A stretch of 64,000 bases of DNA from an uncultured Porphyromonadaceae bacterium (GCA_900540625.1 UQGP01000005.1:15010-79009), one strand, 5' to 3'. Positions 17,989 to 27,065 are shown, numbered from the stretch's first letter. Translations and numbers: made by a program. The notes: generated by a model not told the origin, from the letters alone.

Positions 17989-19320
17989 ATGGACGATAAT
18001 ACAGACGTAACAGATTTGGGTGACTTCAAGACCGCAGACAAACCCATACAGAGCATTAAAGTTGTGGGCGTCGGCGGTGGCGGCAACAACGCCGTCGAAA
18101 AGATGTTCGCTGCCGGCATCAACGGAGTCTCCTTTGTACAGATAAATACAGACAAGCAGGTGCTTCAAGACTCCAAGGTGCCTACGGTGGTGCTTCTCGG
18201 CGCCGGCCGCGGTGCCGGAGGCAAGCCCGAAGTAGCGCGCAAACTTGCCGAAGAAGATGCAGATAAGATAGCCGAAATCTTTGAAGACGGAACGGATATG
18301 GTCTTCGTGACTGCCGGTATGGGCGGCGGTACGGGCACGGGCGCAGCTCCCGTGGTGGCTCGTATCGCACGCGAGAAGGGCATACTTACCATCGGCATTG
18401 TCACCATACCTTTCAGCTTCGAAGGCCCCGGACGTAACAAAAAAGCTTTGGCCGGCGCCGCCGAACTGGCCAAATATGTCGATGCGCTGCTGGTGCTCGA
18501 CAATGACCGACTTGTCGAAATATATCCCAAGCTTTCGATGTTCAACGCCTTCCGTCGCGCCGATGACACATTGCGAAACGCAGCCGAAGGCATTACCGAA
18601 ATCATCACGCGTGTAGGCATTGTCAACCGAGACTTCAACGATGTCGATGCAACTCTGCGTGATGGTAAAACGGCTATAATATCAAGCGGTTACGGCGAAG
18701 GCGAAAATCGTATCAATGACGCCATACAGGAGGCTTTGCGCTCTCCGCTGCTCAAGGACTGCAATGTCGTAGACAGCAAGCGAATGCTCTTTGTGTTGTA
18801 TGCCTCGTGCGGCGACGACGCCGAATCCGCGACGGACGACAAGGATTCAGGCGAAGACGCATTGCGCGCCGGTGAAACGATGGCCATCACCAATTTCGTG
18901 GCCTCGATGACCGAAAAAGATATAGAGGTGAAGTGGGGCTTGTACAATGTCCCCGAATTGGGCGACCGTGTCAAGGTCACCATTCTCGCCTCCGGATTCG
19001 AGACTTCGACCGCCCCGAAACGCGAAATGCCGGCACAAAACGGCGGCGAGAACAAGTCCGAAAGCACCACCAAGAATACTATCGGAACCCTTGGCGAGGA
19101 AAAGGAAATAGCACTGGCTCTTGCCGGCTACAATATCCTGTCACCGGACGAGTACGATAATGACGAGTCTATAAGCCGGGTTGTTTCCGAATCGCCGCGC
19201 ATCGGATACGCCGGCATAATAGGTAAGGGCAATAGTGCCAAACCCGGCACCGGAACATCCGCGCGCCGCGACAATGCACAGCCCGCGCGGACTAACGTCA
19301 TATCTTTTGACGATATGTAG
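17989..19320 (+). CDS. ftsZ: Cell division GTPase FtsZ
   Basis: FtsZ is the tubulin homologue that forms the division ring. The 443-residue protein begins its GTPase domain at KVVGVGGGGNNAVEKM. The tubulin signature is GGGTGTG at residues 112-118, followed by APVVARIARE. NDRLVEIYPKLSMFNAFRRAD forms the T5 to helix 7 area, and NRDFNDVDATL the T7 loop that completes the neighbour's GTPase site. After about residue 330 a variable linker follows, ending in NVISFDDM, a C-terminal peptide likely to bind FtsA. It starts 91 bp after ftsA and ends the dcw cluster. Confidence 0.97.
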   Translation: MDDNTDVTDLGDFKTADKPIQSIKVVGVGGGGNNAVEKMFAAGINGVSFVQINTDKQVLQDSKVPTVVLLGAGRGAGGKPEVARKLAEEDADKIAEIFEDGTDMVFVTAGMGGGTGTGAAPVVARIAREKGILTIGIVTIPFSFEGPGRNKKALAGAAELAKYVDALLVLDNDRLVEIYPKLSMFNAFRRADDTLRNAAEGITEIITRVGIVNRDFNDVDATLRDGKTAIISSGYGEGENRINDAIQEALRSPLLKDCNVVDSKRMLFVLYASCGDDAESATDDKDSGEDALRAGETMAITNFVASMTEKDIEVKWGLYNVPELGDRVKVTILASGFETSTAPKREMPAQNGGENKSESTTKNTIGTLGEEKEIALALAGYNILSPDEYDNDESISRVVSESPRIGYAGIIGKGNSAKPGTGTSARRDNAQPARTNVISFDDM

Positions 19321-19464
19321 GTCCGCCGAAGGCGAAGTCAGTTCCGCAAGTCTCAAGAAAATTAAAGGCTTCCATCATAAAGCAAATCATTCCGGCCGCC
19401 CGTAGCGGCAGAATATAATACAGCCAACGACGCATTACCAAGTAGCAATCAATAATATAGCGCC

Positions 19465-20259
19465 ATGTCAGCCAATCCCGTCAAACCCGAGAACCGCATA
19501 CCCGATACGCCTGATGGCAAATGGACCGAAATAGAACACCTCCCCGAATGGGACGAGGAATTCTATAACGTCTATACGGCCAAAAAACACGGCAAATGGG
19601 TGATGCTCAAAGCGCTGCGTCCCGAAATCAAGGACGAGCCCGAATATCAGGCCATGCTCGAAAAGGAATTCGAGGTGCGATACAACCTGTCGCATCCGAA
19701 TATTGTGATGATCAACGATATCGAGGATATCGACGGCATAGGCCGATGCATCATCACCGATGACGTCTATGGAGACAGCCTTCGCCGACTCATCAACGAA
19801 GGCCGACTTACCGACCACCAGTACGAGCAACTGCTTACGCGCCTGCCGGCTGCCATGGAGTATATCCAGCAAAACCACTTGGCACATCATCCGATACGCC
19901 CCGAGACAATATTGTTTACGGAGAACATCGGCAATCTCAAGCTGATAGACGTCGGTTTTGACCAGCGGTCATCGCTGTCGCACGCCGATACGGACGATGA
20001 TATCTACAACTACGGTGCCGTCATTCGCGAAACACTTGAGCGCACGGGACGTCGTGACCCGCTGATGTCTCGTGTGGCCGCCCGCTGTACCGACCCCAAT
20101 CCCCGCCGTCGTTATCGCGACGTCCAGACGCTGCGCCTTGCCATTGCCGGCGGCAGCACCAAACGAATATATGTTCTGGCCATAGCCTTCCTCGCCGTAA
20201 TGGTGGCGGCTTTGGCTCTCATCCTGTTGCTACAGCCCGAGCCGACGACGGCCGTGTAG
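19465..20259 (+). CDS. Membrane-anchored protein-kinase-like protein (probable pseudokinase)
   Basis: A 264-residue protein with a protein-kinase-like fold and a C-terminal membrane helix (about residues 234-257). Kinase landmarks can be aligned: Lys49 (WVMLK, the VAIK lysine), Glu68 in the helix-C region, LSHPNIV at residues 75-81, and an HRD-like loop at residues 141-150 (HHPIRPETIL). In that loop the catalytic Asp is replaced by Pro143, the Lys by Arg145 and the metal-binding Asn by Thr148. The DFG is DVG (162-164). No glycine-rich loop is visible. It is therefore probably a non-catalytic kinase fold facing the cytoplasm. It lies 144 bp after ftsZ and 30 bp before the GNAT gene. Role unknown. 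Confidence 0.8.
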   Translation: MSANPVKPENRIPDTPDGKWTEIEHLPEWDEEFYNVYTAKKHGKWVMLKALRPEIKDEPEYQAMLEKEFEVRYNLSHPNIVMINDIEDIDGIGRCIITDDVYGDSLRRLINEGRLTDHQYEQLLTRLPAAMEYIQQNHLAHHPIRPETILFTENIGNLKLIDVGFDQRSSLSHADTDDDIYNYGAVIRETLERTGRRDPLMSRVAARCTDPNPRRRYRDVQTLRLAIAGGSTKRIYVLAIAFLAVMVAALALILLLQPEPTTAV

Positions 20260-20289
20260 TACCAAATACCATAATACAACCATTCAGAC

Positions 20290-21435
20290 ATGTCTGTAAC
20301 CATCAAACCTATAGCACCGGTCAAAAAAAGCCTCAAGCAGTACGTCCGCTTCGGCATAGATCTATACAAGGGCAACAAGTACTTTGTCCCGCCGTTGGTG
20401 CTTGACGAAATCAATACGCTGCTGCCCGAAAAGAACCCCGCATTCGACTTCTGTCAGGCGCAGTCGTATATGGCTTACCGTGACGGAAAGCCCGTGGGCC
20501 GCATTACCGGTATCATCAATCGGCGAGCCAACGAAAAATTTGCGGAAAAAACACTGCGCTTCGGCTTTGTCGATTTCATCGATGATGACGAGGTGGTGGA
20601 CGCCCTGTTTCGTGCAATACAACTGTGGGGACACAACCACGGGATGACTAAGATTGCCGGGCCTATGGGCTTTACCGATATGGACCGCGAGGGTATGCTC
20701 GTGGACGGCTTCGAAGAATTGGGCACGCAAGCCACAATATACAACTATCCGTATTATGCGCGACACATGGAGCGCCTCGGATTTGCCAAAGAAGCCGACT
20801 GGATTGAATACCGTATGAAAGTCCCGGAGCAAATTCCGGAACGCTATGCCCGTATCGCCGACATTGTGTCGCGGAAGTTCGGGCTGCGTCCGTTGCAGAT
20901 GACCTCGCGCAAGGCCATAGCGCAGCGCTACGGCCAGGCAATATTCGAGCTTATCAATCGCTCCTACGGCGAATTGTACGGCTTTGTATCCCTGACCCAA
21001 AAGCAGATAGACCATTACATAAATATGTACCTCGGACTGCTGCGCCTCGAAGACGTATGCCTGATTGTGGACGCCGAGGACACACTCGTAGGTGTGGGCA
21101 TATCTATGCCGTCGTTGTCCAAAGCACTGCAACGCAGCGGCGGACGCCTGTTCCCCACCGGATGGTACCACCTTCTGCGTGCCATCCGCGGCCATGCCGA
21201 CACGGTGGACCTGATGCTGATAGCTATTGATCCCGAGTATCAGGGCAAGGGCGTCAATGCTTTGTTGTTCAACACGTTGATTCCGCAGTATATAGCCAAT
21301 GGCTATCAATATGCCGAGTCCAATGTCGAACTCGAGACCAATTCGAACGTCCAGAAGCAATGGGAATACTTCGAACGTCGTCAGCATCGCCGCCGCCGTT
21401 CGTGGTCCAAGCCCTTGGATCCGGACATCAGATAG
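20290..21435 (+). CDS. GNAT-like acyltransferase family protein
   Basis: A 381-residue protein resembling the acyl-CoA N-acyltransferase (GNAT) fold proteins annotated in Bacteroidales as hypothetical or N-acetyltransferase. Visible features are AYRDGKPVGRITGIINRRAN near residue 64, KIAGPMGFTDMDREGMLVDGF near 120, and a C-terminal GNAT-like core: VDLMLIAIDPEYQGKGVNAL, where QGKG matches the acetyl-CoA-binding Q/R-x-x-G-x-G/A motif. The C-terminus is basic (RRQHRRRRSW). Substrate unknown. It may be co-transcribed with the kinase-like gene (30-bp gap). Confidence 0.75.
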   Translation: MSVTIKPIAPVKKSLKQYVRFGIDLYKGNKYFVPPLVLDEINTLLPEKNPAFDFCQAQSYMAYRDGKPVGRITGIINRRANEKFAEKTLRFGFVDFIDDDEVVDALFRAIQLWGHNHGMTKIAGPMGFTDMDREGMLVDGFEELGTQATIYNYPYYARHMERLGFAKEADWIEYRMKVPEQIPERYARIADIVSRKFGLRPLQMTSRKAIAQRYGQAIFELINRSYGELYGFVSLTQKQIDHYINMYLGLLRLEDVCLIVDAEDTLVGVGISMPSLSKALQRSGGRLFPTGWYHLLRAIRGHADTVDLMLIAIDPEYQGKGVNALLFNTLIPQYIANGYQYAESNVELETNSNVQKQWEYFERRQHRRRRSWSKPLDPDIR

Positions 21436-21593
21436 CATCCGATATGTCGGATGATGTAACAGCCGACCGCCTGCGACATCGACCGCTTGCGATATTGACA
21501 GTCCGCAACATCGACCGACAGCAAACGAACATTGCAATAAAAAAATACAGAGATATCCAACGATTCACTTGATATAACGCATTTTAGATTGAT

Positions 21594-23258
21594 ATGAAGA
21601 TTCAGCTTAAATTTTTGGCCTTAGCTATGGCCGGCCTGATGGCGCTCTCAGCCATGGCCGAGGCTCCGGCAGGGTATTACAACAGCCTCACGGGCCTCAA
21701 GGATGCCGCTCTCAAGACGGCAGTCAGCAAATTGGCACGCAATTTCACCCGCTCGGGTGACTACGGTACGATATATACCAACCTGCGCAATACATTCCAG
21801 AAGACCGACCTCTATCCCAACAGCAAACGTTGGTGGGATATGTATTCGGATCAGACATTCTATGCGCCCAGTTTCTCGGGCCTCAACCGCGAGCACTCCT
21901 TCCCCAAATCGTGGTGGGGCGGCAACACCGACGTTCCGCCGTACGTAGACCTCAATCACCTGTATCCCAGCGAAATCAAGGCAAACAGTGCTAAGCTCAA
22001 CTATCCTCTCGGCGAGGTGGGCCCCAACCCGGCGTTTGACAACGGCGTCAGCAAAGTCGGCTATCCCGTGGCCGGACAGGGCGGCGGTGCCAAGTATGTC
22101 TTCGAGCCGGCCGACGAGTACAAAGGCGACTTTGCCCGTACGTACTTCTACATGGCCACCATATATCAGGATATGACGTGGAAGTACACCTATATGGTGT
22201 CGTCCAACACTTATCCGACACTGAATACGTGGTCTATCAATATGTTGCTGCGCTGGCACCGTCAAGACCCCGTGTCCGAAAAAGAGACACGTCGCAATGA
22301 TGCAGTCTACGGCGTGCAGAACAATCGTAACCCCTTCATCGACCACCCCGAACTGGCCGAATATATTTGGGGTAACAAAAAAGGCATGCCCTACAACCCG
22401 GGCTCGACAGAACCCGCCGGCGACCCCGTGCTCACCACTCCGGTACAGGATATGACCCTTGACTTCGGCCGTGTAGCCTTAGGCAAGAGCGCCACGGCAC
22501 GTCTGCTCTTCAAGGGCGAAAACCTGACTTCGGCCGTCAAAGTGCAGAAATACACCGGCAACGCCGAAATGTTTACACTGGCAGCCGCGCAGATTCCGGC
22601 CGTACTCATCGATACGGAAGAAGGCTATTGGCTCAACATCACCTACACGCCCACCGAAGTAGGCAAGCACACTACGCGCCTGCTTGTCAGCGGCGGCGGT
22701 ATCAGCGGCTCGCGCGGCGTGGCTCTTACTGCCGAATGTTGCCCCGTGCCTACACTGAGCCAAATACATGCGACCGAAGCCACCGGCATCACCAACGACC
22801 AATACGTGGCCAATTGGGATGCCCCTGCCGGCGAGGAGGTGGACTACTATATCGTGACCCGCACGATGTACAGCAACGGTACTGCCAAGACCGAGGAACT
22901 TGTGGCCGAGGATAATTCGCTGGTCATTACCGGATTCTCGGAGAGCGAAAGCGAGACCTACAGCGTGCGCTCGTCCTACCTGGGCTACGAAAGCGCACCG
23001 TCTAATGTCATCGTAGTCAAGCATGACGGCATATCGGACGCCACCGTGGATGCACCTCTGGCCGTGGCCGAAACCCCGGGCGGAATACGCCTGATATGCG
23101 ACCGCGACATCCCCGGACTGCGCATCTACAATGTCTCCGGCAAGTTGACCGTGGCATACGAACGCGCCGTCAATAATACCGAAATTATGCTCCCCTCGGG
23201 CGTATACTTCGTGACTGCCGGCACCGGCGGACGCCCCATCAAGGTGGTAGTGCGCTGA
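21594..23258 (+). CDS. Secreted endonuclease I family nuclease with C-terminal sorting-like domain
   Basis: A 554-residue exported nuclease. Residues 1-22 are a signal peptide (MKIQLKFLALAMAGLMALSA, then MA). The endonuclease I (EndA/Bsn-type) domain spans about residues 25-260, with the histidine-metal motif LNREHSFPKSWWG and DLNHLYPS. After a short linker come an Ig/ASPM-type domain (VQDMTLDFGRVALGKSATAR), a fibronectin III-like domain near 400-480, and a C-terminal stretch (LRIYNVSGK ... LPSGVYFVTAG ... PIKVVVR) like type IX secretion sorting domains. The gene therefore fits cargo of the PorW/PorX-linked secretion system. It probably degrades extracellular DNA or RNA for nutrition. Confidence 0.88.
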   Translation: MKIQLKFLALAMAGLMALSAMAEAPAGYYNSLTGLKDAALKTAVSKLARNFTRSGDYGTIYTNLRNTFQKTDLYPNSKRWWDMYSDQTFYAPSFSGLNREHSFPKSWWGGNTDVPPYVDLNHLYPSEIKANSAKLNYPLGEVGPNPAFDNGVSKVGYPVAGQGGGAKYVFEPADEYKGDFARTYFYMATIYQDMTWKYTYMVSSNTYPTLNTWSINMLLRWHRQDPVSEKETRRNDAVYGVQNNRNPFIDHPELAEYIWGNKKGMPYNPGSTEPAGDPVLTTPVQDMTLDFGRVALGKSATARLLFKGENLTSAVKVQKYTGNAEMFTLAAAQIPAVLIDTEEGYWLNITYTPTEVGKHTTRLLVSGGGISGSRGVALTAECCPVPTLSQIHATEATGITNDQYVANWDAPAGEEVDYYIVTRTMYSNGTAKTEELVAEDNSLVITGFSESESETYSVRSSYLGYESAPSNVIVVKHDGISDATVDAPLAVAETPGGIRLICDRDIPGLRIYNVSGKLTVAYERAVNNTEIMLPSGVYFVTAGTGGRPIKVVVR

Positions 23259-23329
23259 TGCCCTCGGATACAGCCGCGTCGCTCCCTATCATCCTCATTC
23301 CTCAATACAAATCCTAAACTTCCATTAAT

Positions 23330-24067
23330 ATGGGACGTAGAAAACTGAAAAATCCCGACGAATTGGTCAAGCCCGGGCCTTCGGCCACTATGGCCGAGCG
23401 CCTGCGCTACCTCGTGGACCTTACACGCAAGACACAGGTGGAGTTCGGCAAACTTATCAATGTCGACCCCAGCAATATGTCCAAAATTCTGTCGGGCAAT
23501 TACCCGATTACGGATGCTATGGTCAACCGCGTGGTGGTCAACTTGGGCGTTTCCAAAGACTGGCTTACCAAGGGTACGGATGTGCCGTATCCCAAGGAAG
23601 TTACGGCCGGCGAACCGCTGATACCCGAGGTGAATAAGGGCCCTATGGCCGTGCAAGACCAAAATGCGGTAGGAGCACCGGTGTACGACATCGATGCCAC
23701 CGCCGGATGCGTGCCGTTGTCCCGAATGTTCACCGACGAACATATTATCGGGCGGTTGGACCTCCCGGGACTTGACCGCACGCAGCCTATTGTGCGCGTC
23801 AGCGGCGACAGTATGGAGCCTAAGATACGCGACGGCGGATACATCGCCATACGCCAACTTTCGCGGGACGGATTTATCTATTGGGGCAAGGTCTATCTGG
23901 TGGTCACCGAGGACTACCGTATGGTCAAGATTGTGCGAAAGCATACCAACCCCGGGATGGTCATCCTGCACAGTATCAATCCCGAGTACGATGACATGGA
24001 AATCGAGCGCAGCCAAATACAAGCGCTGTTCCTTGTCAACGGAGTATTCAATTACGAAATCCTATGA
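23330..24067 (+). CDS. XRE-S24 autocleaving transcriptional regulator (LexA/CI-like)
   Basis: A 245-residue regulator. Residues 20-85 hold a helix-turn-helix of the XRE type (LTRKTQVEFGKLINVDPSNM, then SKILSGNYPITDAM). The C-terminal half is a peptidase S24 domain: probable self-cleavage site Ala125-Gly126 (TAGC), catalytic Ser161 (VSGDSMEP) and Lys200 (YRMVKIV). The spacings of 36 and 39 residues are close to those of LexA (35 and 37), so all three functional positions are present. Such proteins repress until damage or another signal triggers self-cleavage, though many Bacteroidota homologues are not phage-linked. It starts 71 bp after the nuclease gene and 60 bp before the sirtuin. No phage genes adjoin it. 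Confidence 0.88.
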   Translation: MGRRKLKNPDELVKPGPSATMAERLRYLVDLTRKTQVEFGKLINVDPSNMSKILSGNYPITDAMVNRVVVNLGVSKDWLTKGTDVPYPKEVTAGEPLIPEVNKGPMAVQDQNAVGAPVYDIDATAGCVPLSRMFTDEHIIGRLDLPGLDRTQPIVRVSGDSMEPKIRDGGYIAIRQLSRDGFIYWGKVYLVVTEDYRMVKIVRKHTNPGMVILHSINPEYDDMEIERSQIQALFLVNGVFNYEIL

Positions 24068-24127
24068 AGCAGCGTTGTCGGGTCGTGACCTCGACATCCC
24101 GCTGTTAGATATAAAATACGCAAGACG

Positions 24128-24817
24128 ATGAAGAAATTGGTCGTATCCACGGGCGCCGGAATGAGCGCCGAAAGCGGCATCGCCACCTTCCGTGACGCCG
24201 GAGGCCTGTGGGAAAATTACCCCGTGATGGACGTGGCCAGCGCCGATGGCTTTGCCCGCAATCCGGCGCTGATACACAAGTTCTACAACGAACGGCGCAG
24301 GGAATTGTTCGCCGCCGAGCCTAATGCCGGACACCGTGGACTTGTGGACTTGGAAAAGGACTTCGACGTGCGCGTCATCACCCAAAACGTTGACAACCTG
24401 CACGAACGTGCCGGGTCGTCCAATGTCCTGCACCTGCACGGGCAATTGGACTACGTGCGTGCTCTCGATAACGAAAAACTGCGCTGGCGCCTGACGCCCG
24501 ACGACCCGGACACCTCCGTGGATACCGTCATCGAAGGCCACCATGTGCGTCCGGACATCGTATTCTTCCAGGAAGCCGTTCCCAATTTCGACCCCGCCTC
24601 CCGGATTGTGGCCGAGGCTGACATTTTTGTCATCATCGGCACCTCGCTGGTGGTATATCCCGCCGCCGCACTCATCAATTATGTGCGCCGCGGCGTCCCC
24701 GTGTTCTATATCGACCCGCGACCCTCGGATGTACCCGAAGGTGTACATATCATTCGCACCGGCGCCGGCGAAGGCGTAGCCCGTCTGGCCGAAATATTGC
24801 GAAAATCATATCTCTAA
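24128..24817 (+). CDS. cobB: NAD-dependent protein deacylase (sirtuin)
   Basis: A 229-residue sirtuin that would remove acyl groups from lysines, consuming NAD. The NAD-binding GAGMSAESGIATFRD is at residues 9-23, TQNVDNLHERAG at 85-96, and the catalytic histidine is His104 (LHLHG). Further C-terminal motifs are RPDIVFFQEAVP and GTSLVVYPAA. The four cysteines that bind structural zinc in most sirtuins are missing; indeed no cysteine is seen in the small domain. This is known in some bacterial sirtuins. It is spaced 60 bp after the S24 regulator and 51 bp before gldE. Confidence 0.9.
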   Translation: MKKLVVSTGAGMSAESGIATFRDAGGLWENYPVMDVASADGFARNPALIHKFYNERRRELFAAEPNAGHRGLVDLEKDFDVRVITQNVDNLHERAGSSNVLHLHGQLDYVRALDNEKLRWRLTPDDPDTSVDTVIEGHHVRPDIVFFQEAVPNFDPASRIVAEADIFVIIGTSLVVYPAAALINYVRRGVPVFYIDPRPSDVPEGVHIIRTGAGEGVARLAEILRKSYL

Positions 24818-24868
24818 CCTGTAATAAAGCATAAGTTACAGCTCTTTTCTCACTTTTTACAAACCGTT

Positions 24869-26173
24869 TTGGAAGCATCCCTGTCATTAGCGCAATACAT
24901 TGCCCTGGGCATCGCCCTGGTGGCGTTGTGCATCTCCGGATTTGTCTCCGGAAGCGAAATAGCCTTTTTCTCGCTCAATGCCAAGCAGCGCGAGAAACTT
25001 GAAGAACATGCCTGGGGGCGCCAGGCCCTGCAATTGCTGGCCAAGCCCGAGCGGCTGCTGGCCACGATACTCATCGCCAACAACTTGGTGAATGTTACCA
25101 TCGTCATCCTGGTCAACTATTCGCTCGGCCCGGTGTTCGAACACATGGACGAGGTCCTGAGCTTCATCCTCCAGACGGTTATTATCACCTTCGTGATATT
25201 GCTCTTCGGCGAAATCGCGCCCAAGCTGATAGGTAATTCGCAACCGCTGCGGTGGGTGCGCTTTGCCGTGCCGGGGCTAAGACTGATGACCGTACTGCTG
25301 GCCGCTCCGGCCAAGCTGCTGATGAAGTCGTCGCACATCGTGCATCGCGTCGTCACCAAGCAAGCCCAAAACGTCACCACCGATGACTTGGCCAGTGCCC
25401 TCGAAGTGACCGATGTCAAGGCCGATAAAGACAAGGAAATGCTCGAAGGCATCCTGCGCTTCGGCCAGACGACGGCTGCCGAAATTATGACTCCGCGTAT
25501 CGATATCACCGATATTGATGTCTCCGACGACTACTGCAAGGTGCTCAAAACGGTTATCTCCAGCGGATATTCGCGTCTGCCGGTTACGGACGGCAGCCAG
25601 GACAATATCCGCGGCATACTCTATGCACGCGACCTATTGCCCTACGTGGCTGTGAAAGATCCCTCGTTTGATTGGCAGCGACTGTTGCGCCAGCCGTATT
25701 TTGTGCCCGAATCGCGTCCCATCGACGACCTCTTGGAAGACTTCCGTCGTCGTCATCAGCACTTGGCCATAGTTGTGGACGAGTTCGGCGGCACTCAGGG
25801 TTTGGTGACTATGGAAGATGTCCTCGAGGAAATTGTGGGCGATATTGACGACGAGTACGATGATGCGGCACCCACCTATCGCCGCGTGCGCGAAGACACC
25901 TTCGACTTCGAGGGACGTACATTGCTTACCGACTTTTTCCGCGTAACTGATATTGATGAATCCGAATTTTCAGCCGTCACCGAAGACGCCGAGACCATAG
26001 GCGGAATGTTGCTGAGTATCAAGGGCGACTTCCCCAAAGAGCGCGAAAGCATTGTCTACGGCGGCGTCCGCTTCACCATACTCACCATCGAAGGCCACCG
26101 TATCGGCGATATACGTGTCACCGTGCTGTCCAAGCCGCAGGCCGATGTCGACAGTAAAGACAAAGAGTCCTGA
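24869..26173 (+). CDS. gldE: Gliding motility-associated protein GldE (CNNM/CBS transporter-like)
   Basis: GldE belongs to the DUF21(CNNM)-CBS-CorC family and is linked in Bacteroidota to gliding and type IX secretion. The 434-residue protein has a membrane domain of three to four helices (residues 8-180; SGFVSGSEIAFFSLNAKQRE, LFGEIAPKLIG), a CBS pair (MTPRIDITDIDVSD through FGGTQGLVTMEDVLEEIVGD) and a C-terminal CorC_HlyC domain. The start is TTG at 24869: the first helix begins within ten residues and there is no closer ATG. Only 3 bp separate it from gldD, the conserved pair order. Confidence 0.9.
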   Translation: MEASLSLAQYIALGIALVALCISGFVSGSEIAFFSLNAKQREKLEEHAWGRQALQLLAKPERLLATILIANNLVNVTIVILVNYSLGPVFEHMDEVLSFILQTVIITFVILLFGEIAPKLIGNSQPLRWVRFAVPGLRLMTVLLAAPAKLLMKSSHIVHRVVTKQAQNVTTDDLASALEVTDVKADKDKEMLEGILRFGQTTAAEIMTPRIDITDIDVSDDYCKVLKTVISSGYSRLPVTDGSQDNIRGILYARDLLPYVAVKDPSFDWQRLLRQPYFVPESRPIDDLLEDFRRRHQHLAIVVDEFGGTQGLVTMEDVLEEIVGDIDDEYDDAAPTYRRVREDTFDFEGRTLLTDFFRVTDIDESEFSAVTEDAETIGGMLLSIKGDFPKERESIVYGGVRFTILTIEGHRIGDIRVTVLSKPQADVDSKDKES

Positions 26174-26176
26174 CCG

Positions 26177-26791
26177 ATGCGGCGTCCGGCACAATTGTCT
26201 GTATTAGCAGTTATGGTCGTGGGACTTGTCGCCACGGCCGTATCGCTTGTTGCTTGCTCCAAGAGTGACACGGCCGTGCCGCGTGAGCACGCCTATCCGC
26301 GTATAACGCTGAATGACACCGTGTATCGTGTCGTCGAAGTGTCGTCGGTATGCTTCGATGTCAACGTCGATGCCGAAGTGTCCGTCCGTGACGGCGCGTG
26401 CGACATACACTATTCGCGATACGATGCCACGATATATGTGGGAGTGGCAGCCGTCAAGCCCGAGAACGGCACCATTGCCCAACACTGGGCCAATCGCTTA
26501 CAACGCATGGCCCTCAACCTTGACGGTGTACCGGCGCACTATGGCGACGTCGAAACGCAGCACGGATGTGTGGCGCGGCTCGTCATTGCCGACGGCCTTA
26601 CGGCCACACCCGTGCAGGGTCTATATGCCGATACCGTGAGCGGTATTGTGGTCAGTGCCGCCGCCTTTATGCACGACGGCACATTAATGCAACGCGGACC
26701 CGCCGCCGTGGACAGCCTCCGCCCCGTCACCGAAGCCCTTACCGCCGATATGCTACGCCTGTTGCGCACTATACGCCCCTTGCGCCGCTGA
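26177..26791 (+). CDS. gldD: Gliding motility lipoprotein GldD
   Basis: GldD is a lipoprotein conserved next to gldE in Bacteroidota and needed for gliding or type IX secretion in studied species. The 204-residue protein has a basic N-terminus, a hydrophobic stretch and a lipobox LVAC near residue 27. After it comes the family motif PREHAYPRITL (usually PK..GYPRI), followed by an extracytoplasmic domain with VEVSSVCFDVNVDAEV and IHYSRYDATIYV. Identification rests on that motif, the length and the gldE neighbour; overall conservation is weak, so the call is less certain than for gldE. Confidence 0.8.
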   Translation: MRRPAQLSVLAVMVVGLVATAVSLVACSKSDTAVPREHAYPRITLNDTVYRVVEVSSVCFDVNVDAEVSVRDGACDIHYSRYDATIYVGVAAVKPENGTIAQHWANRLQRMALNLDGVPAHYGDVETQHGCVARLVIADGLTATPVQGLYADTVSGIVVSAAAFMHDGTLMQRGPAAVDSLRPVTEALTADMLRLLRTIRPLRR

Positions 26792-26965
26792 CGCCGACAT
26801 TGGCGGAGGTCGAGAATATCCGTCGTGCCGAAAGCCTTGGGGCACACTATTACACATCGTTTCGAATTTCTCTTGTGCGCCGGTTTTTTTTCTGAAGACG
26901 GACGCACGGCATCAACGTGTAAATACTTCAGCCATATAGAACTATCATCGGCGGTATATCGGTAG

Positions 26966-26985
26966 GGGTGCAACACATTGCGCCC
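26966..26985. repeat. Short palindrome, copy 1
   Basis: GGGTGCAA pairs with TTGCGCCC around a CACA loop (8 bp, one G-T wobble). It is related to the hairpin 48 bp downstream (GCAA, 4-nt loop, TTG, then a GCC run). It may be a degenerate copy of a dispersed palindromic element. Confidence 0.6.
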
Positions 26986-27032
26986 GCAACGACACAATTC
27001 ATCAACCTGATAATCACCATGTTACCGCCCGT

Positions 27033-27065
27033 ACTGCGCGGCGCAATGTATTGTGCCCGCGCAGT
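27033..27065. repeat. Strong palindrome, copy 2
   Basis: ACTGCGC then GGCGCAA (27033-27046) pairs with TTGTGCC (27051-27057) and GCGCAGT (27059-27065) across a TGTA loop, with one bulged C at 27058 and one wobble. This 14-bp stem shares its core with copy 1. It has no following T tract, so it is more likely a REP-like element than a simple terminator. Confidence 0.65.

Noticed and set aside
23330..24067. Prophage repressor marking an integrated phage
   Set aside because: The regulator is CI/LexA-like, but its neighbours are a secreted nuclease, a sirtuin and gldE-gldD, with no phage structural or integrase genes.
24819..24841. Terminator between the sirtuin gene and gldE
   Set aside because: The stem CTGTAA/TTACAG is only 6 bp and AT-rich, and gldE begins 28 bp later, so the signal is too weak to report.
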